This document shows positions 9,913-19,144 of a DNA stretch of 64,000 bases, one piece after another (position 1 is the first letter of the stretch; every line of letters starts with the position of its first letter). The notes beneath the pieces are model-generated. The model had not been told where the DNA came from, ran no database searches, and was given only the letters and a program-made list of their open reading frames with translations. Position numbers and translations under genes: made by a program. The DNA comes from Odontocerum albicorne (lineage: Eukaryota > Arthropoda > Insecta > Trichoptera > Odontoceridae). The stretch covers positions 23,305,933 through 23,369,932 of the forward strand of contig OX463863.1 of the NCBI GenBank assembly GCA_949825065.1. Reading direction: 5' to 3'.

Positions 9913-10625
9913 GTATAATATGAAGCATATGCCAGAATCTTCTTCTTGAATAATGGCCGTAAACTCCCATATATTCAATATGTACATCACTTGACACTAG
10001 CGTATACGCCTTCATATATATATATATATATAGAAGTTCAAGGCCATTATTAAAGAAAAGTACATCACTGTAGAACGTATACTCCATGTATAAAATTTCA
10101 TGGCCATTAATCTAGAAGATGAAGAGTATTTCTATGGTCATCAATTGACACTGGCGTATACTCTTTCATATATGAGTTCACGGCCATTATTCAAGAAGAT
10201 TTCCACATCACTTGACACTGGCGTATACTCCTTCATATATAGAAGTTCACGGCCACTATTCAAAGAGAGAGAGAAAGAAGAAGATTTCTAGGCACATCAC
10301 TGGCGTATACTCCTTCATATATAAGAGTTCACGGCCATTATTCAAAGAGAGAGAAAGAGAGATTTCTCCATCACTCGACACTGGCGTATACTCCTTCATA
10401 TATAGGAGTTCACGGCCATTATTCAAAGAGAGAGAAAGAGAGATTTCTCCATCACTCGACACTGGCGTATACTCCTTCATATATAGGAGTTCACGGCCAT
10501 TATTCAAAGAGAGAGAAAGAGAGATTTCTCCATCACTCGACACTGGCGTATACTCCTTCATATATAGGAGTTCACGGCCATTATTCAAAGAGAGAGAGAG
10601 AGAGAGAGAAAGAGACAGAGAGATT
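9913..10625 (+). repeat. 'ttcacggccattattcaaag' tandem array with (gaga)n inserts
   Basis: It opens with one inverted unit (9913-9985). Then come about ten direct units of about 60 bp: cactggcgtatactccttca, tatataggagttcacggcca, ttattcaaagagagagaaag. The last four units are almost identical, suggesting recent expansion. (TA)n and (GA)n tracts are embedded. Confidence 0.85.
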
Positions 10626-10994
10626 TCTATGGAATCAATCTGTCAAAATTTTCACCAAATGAATGGTTCAACGTTTCCATTTGCGACAATATTTTTTGAT
10701 ACTGAATATCAAACGAAATATAAATAAACTCCCCGGTAAGTCGTATAACCTCGGTGTTCTACACAACACGTGGATGTGCAGGACGAGTCGGGCGCAGTCT
10801 CAGTGTACAGGGTGTGGCTCTCTTGCGATACTGGAAACCTGCGCTGTCTTGGCTCATGTCTCGTGGAAGCTACCATTATAGAATATGTTAAACATAATGC
10901 AGTTTTATGCTTATTTATGTCAAAGAGTCAAGCAAGATTATGAACTGAATTCTGTAATATTAATATGTGAATGTTTCCAGGTGATACGGAGAGG
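10626..10994 (+). other. 5' region of zinc-finger gene 1
   Basis: No repeat or long frame. A conserved acceptor (gtgaatgtttccag, AG at 10979-10980) lies 14 bases before the start codon. The same acceptor precedes exon A of genes 2, 3 and 4, so each gene should have an upstream non-coding first exon. I cannot place that exon here. Confidence 0.5.
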
Positions 10995-11181
10995 ATGGAT
11001 TCTCTGGAATCCAGGGGATTTGCAGAGGTGACTGTGAAGGAAGAAAAGGCAGAAGATGGGGATACTGCTGCAGTGTTCCCCCAGTATGATATCAGTGTAC
11101 ATGAGGCAGATATCAAACAGGAATGTGCGCAAGATATCAGCGCAGATTCCAGACATGTTGTTGATACTATCTCAGGCCCAA
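10995..11181 (+). CDS. Zinc-finger gene 1, exon A (start, acidic SUMO-motif module)
   Basis: It starts at ATG 10995 (MDSLESRGFAEVTVKEEKAE, then DGDTAAVFPQYDISVHEADI, KQECAQDISADSRHVVD, TISGPS) and ends at ccaa|gtaagc, leaving one base of a split codon (phase 1). Two sites fit the SUMO consensus psi-K-x-E: VKEE and IKQE. The exon is homologous to exon A of the other three genes and, more distantly, to exon B of its own gene. I recognise no named domain (not KRAB, ZAD, BTB or SCAN). By position it should be an N-terminal regulatory or protein-interaction module of a nuclear DNA-binding protein; this is inference. A longer reading through the donor enters the 19-bp repeat and is artefactual. Confidence 0.8.
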
Positions 11182-11214
11182 GTAAGCAAGATTCTCATGC
11201 TCCCATTAATATAC

Positions 11215-12541
11215 AACTAGGATGCCAATATACAACTAGGGTGCCAATATACAAGTAGGGTGCCAGTATACAAGTAGGGTGCCAGTATACAAGTAGGGTG
11301 CCAGTATACAACTAGGGTGCCAATATACAACTAGGGTGCCAATATACAACTAGGGTACCAATATACAACTAGGGTGCCAATATACAACTAGGGTGCCAAT
11401 ATACAACTAGGGTGCCAATATACAAGTAGGGTGCCAATATACAACTAGGGTGCCAATATACAACTAGGGTGCCAATATACAACTAGGGTGCCAATATACA
11501 ACTAGGGTACCAATATACAACTAGGGTGCCAATATACAACTAGGGTGCCAATATACAACTAGGGTGCCAATATACAAGTAGGGTGCCAATATACAACAAG
11601 GGTGCCAATATACAACTAGGGTGCCAATATACAACTAGGGTGCCAATATACAACTAGGGTGCCAATATACAAGTAGGGTGCCAATATACAACTAGGGTGC
11701 CAATATACAACTAGGGTGCCAATATACAACTAGGGTGCCAATATACAACTAGGGTGCCAATATACAACTAGGGTGCCAATATACAACTAGGGTGCCAATA
11801 TACAACTAGGGTGCCAATATACAACTAGGGTGCCAATATACAACTAGGGTACCAATATACAAGTAGGGTGCCAATATACAACAAGGGTGTCAATATACAA
11901 CTAGGGTGCCAATATACAACTAGGGTGCCAATATACAACTAGTGGGCCAATATACAACTAGGGTGCCAATATACAACTAGGGTGCCAATATACAACTAGG
12001 GTGCCAATATACAACTAGGGTGCCAATATACAACTAGGGTGCCAATATACAAGTAGGGTGCCAATATACAACTAGGGTACCAATATACAACTAGGGTGCC
12101 AATATACAACTAGGGTGCCAATATACAACTAGGGTGCCAATATACAAATAGGGTGCCAATATACAACTAGGGTGCCAATATACAACTAGGGTGCCAATAT
12201 ACAACTAGGGTGCCAATATACAACTAGGGCGCCAATATACAACTAGGGTACCAATATACAACTAGGGTGCCAATATACAAGTAGGGTGCCAATATACAAC
12301 TAGGGTACCAATATACAACTAGGGTGCCAATATACAAGTAGGGTGCCAATATACAACTAGGGTACCAATATACAACTAGGGTGCCAATATACAACTAGGG
12401 TACCAATATACAACTAGGGTGCCAATATACAAGTAGGGTGCCAATATACAACTAGGGTACCAATATACAACTAGGGTGCCAATATACAACTAGAGTGCCA
12501 ATATACAACTAGAGTGCCAATATACAACTAGGGTGCCAATA
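11215..12541 (+). repeat. 19-bp satellite array, ~70 copies, in intron 1 of gene 1
   Basis: The unit is tgccaatatacaactaggg (19 bp). Variants are acaagtaggg, gggtacc, ccagtataca and rare acaacaaggg. Units with 'gtacc' recur at intervals, hinting at multi-unit homogenisation. It begins about 30 bp after the exon A donor and ends at a LINE fragment. Confidence 0.95.
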
Positions 12542-12545
12542 AGGG

Positions 12546-13195
12546 ATGTTGGATAAGTTGGAGAGACAACTGTGCGACCATTTCTCAAGCTATTCTTTCA
12601 TCATAAAAACTTTTATCATCCCACAATATAGAATTAGACGCCAAATTCGCATACTGTCTCTATTGTATAATATCCTTAACTGTCCCGCCGCCACCTCTTA
12701 TCTCGCCGAAAATTTTCAGCACCTTTCCAATCATGGATTAGCGTTACGCTCAAACAGAGATTGTCTATTGGCCTTTCCAGTTCACCGCTCCTTTTTTTAC
12801 GTCATCCTTTACTGTCCACGCAGTGAGACTCTGGAATCAGTTACAAACCAATATAAGATTCGCTCCGTCCTTGGCACGCTTTAAGAAGCGATTGGAAAAA
12901 CTCAATTTCTAGTCAGTAATATAACGTGTTTCATTCCCGATTTTTCTTTTCCTTTCCTCTCCGCCATCCCTTCCTTCTCCTTTTGATTGATGATATCTCA
13001 CTTTATATGAAAAGGAATGTTCGGGTGATTGTCCGTCTTTGTGGGGTTCGTGGTCGTATGCTCATGTTTATGGATTTCGTGGGGATGGATAGTCATTTGA
13101 ATGATTTATGCGACCACGCAACTTGCTTCATTTACTTTTGTCTGGTTGGTTGGAAGAGATTGCCGCCTGGAAATAACCCAGCAGTGAATATGTGA
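12546..13195 (+). mobile_element. LINE 3' fragment (family of 4779-5560)
   Basis: It reads RRQIRILSLLYNILNCPAAT then SYLAENFQHLSNHGLALRSN, followed by a frameshift and the same 3' UTR (gtctggttggttggaagaga, ttgccgcctgg). It is truncated and inactive, and abuts the 19-bp array. Confidence 0.82.
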
Positions 13196-13926
13196 ACTTC
13201 TGTTATTTCTTCAGTCACATATTGTACAAGCTACAAAGCCCTACCATATTCGATCGGAGCGTGGTTGCTATTGCGACAGGAGTTTGAGTACTCGGGCTTG
13301 CAAGAGGAATGACTTGTGGAAGAGGTTTGTGTGAGCTCTTTAGTGTGGGGTTTTTTGTTGTTTTATATTTATATTTTTATATATACGTATTATATTTTTT
13401 TCTTTGTTTCATGTTTGTTTGCGGTATATTGTAGGATGAATGTTTTGGTCTGTCTGGAGTATTGAAGTGTGAGGAGTTTGATTTCGCGTGATGTATACAT
13501 GTGTAATTGAGTGTCACTGTTTGTCAGGTTGATGAGAATGTGCAACAGAGTTTTATATAATCAAAAATCGGAAAGAAGTATCAATTTATTTTTTCACGCT
13601 ATATGTCCTCAGTGAGATACAGGCAAAAGCCTAGTTTAATGGGGATACGACAAATGAAAGACAACAAACCCAGATCCATTAAAATTGTGTCCAAATTAAA
13701 TTACCTGTTGTTTTTTTAGCAAATTATGTATGTATATTTCTTATCATGTGTAAAATAAATAGAATTAAAAAAAAAAGAAGCTTTGATTGTATTATGTTGA
13801 TCTTATCAGCTCAGATATATTGGTTTGGGAGTCAAAACCGAATACTGTATGTTTTTTATTGTAGATTCCATTTAATATATATAAGACATGTCATCTTTTT
13901 GTTTCAATAAATTTGATATTTTGCAG
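13196..13926 (+). other. Intron 1 of gene 1, right part
   Basis: No repeat up to about 13715. From there the sequence is the first copy of a tandem duplication (see 13715-16680). It ends in the acceptor tttgatattttgcag. Confidence 0.5.
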
Positions 13927-14181
13927 ATATTCTGAACCAATCATCTTGTGATACATTAAATAAAATAATGACCACAGTAATAAGTTCACAGGAGCAATCC
14001 AACAACTTGAAATTAAAGATCTGTCCAGATTTTTCCGTAAAAGAAGAAAATGTAGAAGAGGATACTGCACCAGTATTACCTGATTTTGCTATGGACATAG
14101 AGGAAGCGGATATAAAGAAGGAATGTGCTCGGGACAGTAACACAGAGACTGTTGATGTTTCTGACACGCATGCAATAACGA
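13927..14181 (+). CDS. Zinc-finger gene 1, exon B (acidic SUMO-motif module)
   Basis: This exon of 255 bp (85 codons, phase 1 at both ends) follows gatattttgcag and ends at aacga|gtgagt. It encodes (N)ILNQSSCDTLNKIMTTVISS, then QEQSNNLKLKICPDFSVKEE, NVEEDTAPVLPDFAMDIEEA and DIKKECARDSNTETVDVSD. Two SUMO-consensus-like sites, VKEE and IKKE, sit in the same layout as in exon A (VKEE-x-x-x-E-DTA-x-x-P ... EADIKxEC). This indicates that A and B arose from one module. As a symmetric phase-1 exon it can be skipped or repeated without frame loss. Confidence 0.85.
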
Positions 14182-14403
14182 GTGAGTATGAATATTCAAC
14201 TCTTGCATTACATTCTAATAATATAATTATTTTTTTATTTGGTTTATGGACCGTAAAAATTCAATGTTTTGGCAAAAAGTTTCTAAATCATTTGCAGCCC
14301 CAGTTTCTGTTTTTTTCTTGTGCTGAGAGCCATTAAATTTTAAATTGAAAAGGCTTACGTAAAACCTTATTACCAACACTAAGTGTGTTAAGTTAAGGCT
14401 TAA

Positions 14404-14640
14404 GGGGTATTCTACTCTAGAGGCGTGTCCACATTAAGTGGGTATTCTACTCTAGAGGCGTGTCCACATTAAGGGGGTATTCTACTCTAGATGCGTGTCC
14501 ACATTAAGGAGGTATTTTACTCTAGAGGCGTGTCCACATTAAGTGGGTATTCTACTCTAGAGGCGTGTCCACATTAAGTGGGTATTCTACTCTAGAGGCG
14601 TGTCCACATTAACATTAAGGGGGTATTCTACATTAACATT
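14404..14640 (+). repeat. 35-bp tandem repeat derived from a MITE terminus
   Basis: About six units of gggtattctactctagaggc gtgtccacattaagt. The core ttaag(g)gggtattctactct is the terminus plus TTAA target of the MITE at 17225-17835 and 24408-25206. The larger sister array is at 16672-17233. Confidence 0.88.
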
Positions 14641-14814
14641 AAGGGTTGTTTTTTTGCAAATGATGTATTTATATTTCTTATTATGTGTAAATAAATAGAA
14701 ATTAAAAAAAAAAATCTTTGATTGTATTATGTTGATCTTATCAGCTCAGACATATTGGTTTGGGAGTCAAAACCGAACACTGTATGTGTTTTATTGTAGA
14801 TTCCATTTAATATA

Positions 14815-16145
14815 CGAGGCGTATCCAGAAACTAAGTGTACTGAGGCTCTCACGACCGGATGGATTTTATTTTCGACATGTTGGCTACACTTCCGTGTAG
14901 CCTGACCCTTCCCCTCCGCAATGAGACCGGTTCGAGGTCAGTACGTTGAAAAGTGTCGACGCGACAACACGTTTCGTGAAAAATGTCAATCCAATCTCCC
15001 GCCAAGTGCGAAATACGCGGCGTCATCCGTTATCTCGTTTGGAAGGGAAAACCTCCGGTTGAGGTTTATAATGAGGTGAAAATTGCATATGGTGATAAAG
15101 CTATGAATCGTACGAGTGTGTACAAGTGGTGTCGCGAGTTTAAAAACGGTCGTACGTCTGTGCATGATGATCAGAGGAGCGGAAGACCTTCAATTGTGAC
15201 TGACGAAATTGTGGAAAAAATCGAAAATGCACTCCGTGACGATCGCAGATTGACTGTGGATGAACTTTCTGTGATGTTTCCGCAAATCTCCAGATCTCTA
15301 CTACACGAAACCATCACAGAAATCCTCGGATATCGGAAACTGTCCGCGAGGTGGGTCCCAAAACAGCTGACAGACCAACACAAGTTGAATCGAGTGGAGG
15401 CCGGGCAAGAGTTTTTGAGACGCTGCAAACTCCATGGAGATGAATTTCTCCGCTCCATCGTTACTGGAGATGAAACTTGGGTTGCACACTACACGCCTGA
15501 AACCAAAAGGCAGTCTCAACAGTGGCGTCACACATCTTCACCCTCCGCCAAAAAGTTCAAAACCACAATTTCAGCCAAGAAAATCATGGCATCCGTGTTT
15601 TGGGACTGTCGAGGCATAATTTTAATTGAATATATGCCTCAAGGAGAGACCATCAACTCTGCAAGATACTGTGAGACCCTAAAAAATTGCGGAGGGCGAT
15701 TCAGAACAAGAGGAGAGGCATGCTGACAAAGGGAGTCTGCCTGCTGCACGACAATGCCAGACCACACACGGCCAACGCCACGAAGGAACTGCTCGCCTCG
15801 TTTAAATGGGATGTCCTGAACCAACCCGCGCATTCCCCTGACCTAGCACCTTCAGATTACTATCTCTTTACCTCCCTGAAGCTGCACATGGGTGGAAAAA
15901 GGTTTTCAACCGACGAGGAGGTAAAGGAGGAGGTGGAGAAGTGGACGGAGGGGTTGGCGGGAAACTACTTCGAGGAAGGCATCAAAAAGTTGATACCCCG
16001 CTTCACCACCTGCATTGAGAGGAATGGCGACTATGTTGAAAAATAGATTACATATGTACTATGGTAACCACGTAATTTTTTTGTTTAAATAAAAAAAATT
16101 GTAACCTACAAAAATTCAGTACACTTACTTTCTGGATATGTCTTG
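14815..16145 (+). mobile_element. Near-complete mariner element with a single frameshift
   Basis: 1331 bp with inverted ends (cgaggcgtatccagaaa / ttactttctggatatg) and TA target duplications (14813-14814 and 16146-16147). The transposase starts at 14983 (MSIQSPAKCEIRGVIRYLVW) with an N-terminal helix-turn-helix region, the catalytic block VTGDETW, the linker (WVPKQL), HDNARPH and SPDLAPSDY. The last two aspartates are 34 residues apart. A one-base deletion near 15690, relative to the copy at 27010, shifts the frame (15687-16046 carries the rest, ending ...NGDYVEK). Otherwise it is intact, so it is young. It lies in an intron of gene 1. Confidence 0.93.
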
Positions 16146-16194
16146 TATATAAGACATGTCATCTTTTTGTTTCAATAAATTTGATATTTTGCAG

Positions 16195-16449
16195 ATATTC
16201 TGGACCAATCATCTTGTGATACATTAAATAAAATAATGACCACAGTAATAAGTTCACAGGAGCAATCCAACAACTTGAAATTAAAGATCTGTCCAGATTT
16301 TTCCGTAAAAGAAGAAAATTTTGAAGAGGATACTGCGCCAGTATTCCCTGATTTTGCTATGGACATACAGGAAGTGGATATAAAGAAGGAATGTGCTCGG
16401 GACAGTAACACAGTGACTGTTGATGTTTCTGACACGCATGCAATAACCA
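16195..16449 (+). CDS. Zinc-finger gene 1, exon B' (duplicate of exon B)
   Basis: It is a 255-bp copy of exon B with intact splice sites (gatattttgcag acceptor, accA|gtgagt donor) and no stops. Changes include NVEEDTAPVLP to NFEEDTAPVFP, IEEADIKKE to IQEVDIKKE, and NTETVD to NTVTVD. Both SUMO-like sites (VKEE and IKKE) are kept. Being phase 1-1, it can be used together with exon B (863-aa protein) or instead of it (778 aa). Whether it is spliced in cannot be told from the sequence. Confidence 0.7.
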
Positions 16450-16671
16450 GTGAGTATGAATATTCAACTCTTGCATTACATTCTAATAATATAATTATTT
16501 TTTTATTTGGTTTATGGACCGTAAAAATTCAATGTTTTGCCAAAGAGTTTTTAAATCATTTGCAGCCCCAGTTTCTGTTTTTTTCTTGTGCTGAGAGCCA
16601 TTAAATTTAAAATTGAAAAGGCTTACGTAAAACCTTATTACCAACACTAAGTGTGTTAAGTTAAGGCTTAA

Positions 16672-17233
16672 GGGGTATTCTACTCTAGAGACGTGTCCAC
16701 ATTAAGGAGGTATTCTACTCTAGAGGCGTGTCCACATTAAGAGGGTATTCTACTCTAGAGGCGTGTCCACATTAAGTGGGTATTCTACTCTAGAGGCGTG
16801 TCCACATTAAGTGGGTATTCTACTCTAGAGGCGTGTCCACATTAAGGAGGTATTCTACTCTAGAGGCATGTCCACAGTGACTGTCCACATTAAGTGGGTA
16901 TTCTACTCTAGAGGCGTGTCCACATTAAGGAGGTATTCTACTCTAGAGGCGTATCCACAGTAACTGGGTATTCTACTCTAGAGGCGTGTCCACATTAAGT
17001 GGGTATTCTACTCTAGAGGCGTGTCCACATTGAGGGGGTATTCTACTCTAGAGGCGTGTCCACATTCAGTGGGTATTCTACTCTAGAGGCGTGTCCACAT
17101 TAAGGAGGTATTCTACTCTAGAGGCGTATCCACAGTAACTGGGTATTCTACTCTAGAGGCGTGTCCACATTGAGGGGGTATTCTACTCTAGAGGCGTGTC
17201 CACATTCAGTGGGTATTCTACTCTAGAGGCGTC
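16672..17233 (+). repeat. 35-bp tandem repeat, ~16 copies, ending in a MITE
   Basis: Same unit as 14404-14640. Variants (ttaaggagg, ttgaggggg, ttcagtggg, cagtaactggg) occur in repeated order, showing multi-unit duplication. The last unit runs without a break into the MITE at 17225-17835. Confidence 0.92.
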
Positions 17234-17835
17234 AATTTCGGGCGTTTTCGAGACTAAATAAAAAAAAAACTAAAAATATTTTTCCTATACATTTTTTACA
17301 GTTTGTGTATTGATGATTTGAGAATGTACAAAAAAATTTGAAAAAAAATTGACAATTCAAGATCTTATCAGCTGTTATATCTCGGAAATCAAAAGGAGGT
17401 GAGCTGGTCGACATGATTGGAACCCTTTCGTTAATCTGAAATAAAAGTCATACACTGTTTCTTGATAAGAAATAATGTCGTTATAGTTGGTATTTTTTTT
17501 TTTAAATTGTAAAAATATAGTGTTCCAAGGTAGGGACGATATAAAAACATTTATCGAAGTTTCATACCAAATTTGAAGGCAATCGGTCGGATAGAATTTG
17601 AGATTTTATGTCGACCAGGTCGAAAAAAGTAGTTTGGAGAAAAACGCTTTTAATGTTATGAGATTATTGTCTGAGACGTTCCGGTGCGGCGGTAATTGCT
17701 GCCTCATTTGTAGCTGTAACTTCGTAAATATTGAGAATTTTAAAGTTTCCTTTTGAGAACATATTCTTAAAGGTCTAAACTTTAAGAATATGCAAAAAAA
17801 AAAACGAATTTTTCAAATTTCTAGAGTAGAATAAA
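17225..17835 (+). mobile_element. MITE with 'tattctactctaga' ends (TTAA family)
   Basis: It runs from tattctactctagaggcgtc aatttcgggcgttttcgaga to aaatttctagagtagaata. It is the reverse complement of the element at 24408-25206 over most of its length (gagctggtcgacatgattgg, tttggtatgaaact-type blocks). Non-coding. The left end is fused to the 35-bp array. Confidence 0.82.
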
Positions 17836-18106
17836 CAAGTATGTACAGTTAACTTTTTCTTTTGCACTGCAAGGTGAAACAGGCAGAATATTTAAATTCA
17901 TTTAAAGAATGTCCCAAGTGTTAGTAAGAGAATTAGAAAAATATCACTGAGAGAGATTATAACTGTATAAAGGTTAATACTATATAAAATGATGAAATTA
18001 AAATATTTGAATCATAACGTTGGATAAATTTTACTTTGTTAACGATTGAGAACAATTAAAATGATTCAGTTAAATAATGCGACTATAGGAATAGCTTTAT
18101 AGCAAA
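17836..18106 (+). other. Intron sequence, nothing recognised
   Basis: AT-rich, no repeat or long frame. Confidence 0.4.
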
Positions 18107-19130
18107 AAATTGTTTGACTGTATAATTTTCTAGCTTTATGACTTAGTATTGTAAAAGAATTTGTTTCAGAGTTACCAGAAAATTGTTCGACTGTATAATT
18201 TTCTAGCTTTATGACTTAATATTGTAAAAGAATATGATTCAGAGTTAGCAGAAAATTGTTTGACTGTATAATATTCTAGCTTTATGACTTAATAATGTAA
18301 AAAAATATGTTTCAGAGTTACCAGAAAATTGTTCGACTGTATAATTTTCTAGCTTTAAGACTTAATATTGTAAAAGAATATCATTCAGATTTAGCAGAAA
18401 ATTGTTCGACTGTATAATTTTCTAGCTTTATGACTTGATATTGTAAAAGAATTTGATTCAGAGTTAGCAGAAAATTGTTCGACTGTATAATTTTCTAGCT
18501 TTATGACTTGATATTGTAAAAGAATTTGATTCAGAGTTAGCAGAAAATTGTTTGACTGTATAATTTTCTAGCTTTATGACTTGATATTGTAAAAGAATTT
18601 GATTCAGAGTTAGCAGAAAATTGTTTGACTGTATTATTTTCTAGCTTTATGACTTGATATTGTAAAAGAATTTGTTTCAGAGTTACCAGAAAATTGTTCG
18701 ACTGTATAATTTTCTAGCTTTATGACTTAATAATGTAAAAAAAATATGTTTCAGAGTTACCAGAAAATTGTTCGACTGTATAATTTTCTAGCTTTATGAC
18801 TTAATAATGTAAAAAAATATGTTTCAGAGTTACCAGAAAATTGTTCGACTGTATAATTTTCTAGCTTTATGACTTAATAATGTAAAAAAATATGATTCAG
18901 AGTTAGCATAAAATTATTCGACTGTATAATTTTCTAGCTTTATGACTTAGTATTGTAAAACAATATGATTCAGAGTTAGCAGAAAACTGTTTCACTCTAG
19001 AATTTTCTAGCTTTATGACTTAGTATTGTAAAAGAATGTCTCCGAGTTATCAGAAAATTGTTTGATTGTATATTTTCTAGCTTTATAACTTAATATTGTA
19101 AAAGAATATTATTCAGAGTTATTCAAAATA
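18107..19130 (+). repeat. 73-bp tandem array, ~14 copies, directly before the finger exon
   Basis: The unit contains gaaaattgttcgactgtata, attttctagctttatgactt, aatattgtaaaagaatatga, ttcagagttagca. Subtypes (ttaccag/ttagcag; aataatg/gatattg) alternate in blocks. Each unit carries a 'ttttctag' that resembles a splice acceptor, so the array supplies many decoy acceptors just before the true one (ttgttttag, 19144). Confidence 0.92.
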
Positions 19131-19144
19131 CTCACTTGTTTTAG

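Larger units (their letters stand above)
13715..16680 (+). repeat. Tandem duplication containing exon B and exon B'
   Basis: 13715-14640 (atttcttatcatgtgtaaa ... ttaatatatataagacatgtc ... exon B ... 35-bp repeats) is repeated at 14645-16680 once the mariner at 14815-16145 is removed. Exon, both splice sites and the downstream 35-bp array are all duplicated, with only a few per cent difference by eye. Copy 1 preserves the empty site for the mariner. Confidence 0.9.

Noticed and set aside
10212..10727. 171-residue frame of repeated YTPSFIYRSSRPLFKE-like units
   Set aside because: Artefact of the dispersed 'ttcacggccatt' repeat.
10971..11258. Longer reading of exon A of gene 1 (start at 10971, running into the repeat)
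   Set aside because: 10971 is upstream of the conserved acceptor, and the end is beyond a good donor (gtaagc); the spliced version keeps frame with exon B.
11215..12541. CRISPR-like array
   Set aside because: Units are 19 bp with no unique spacers, in animal intron DNA; a tandem satellite.
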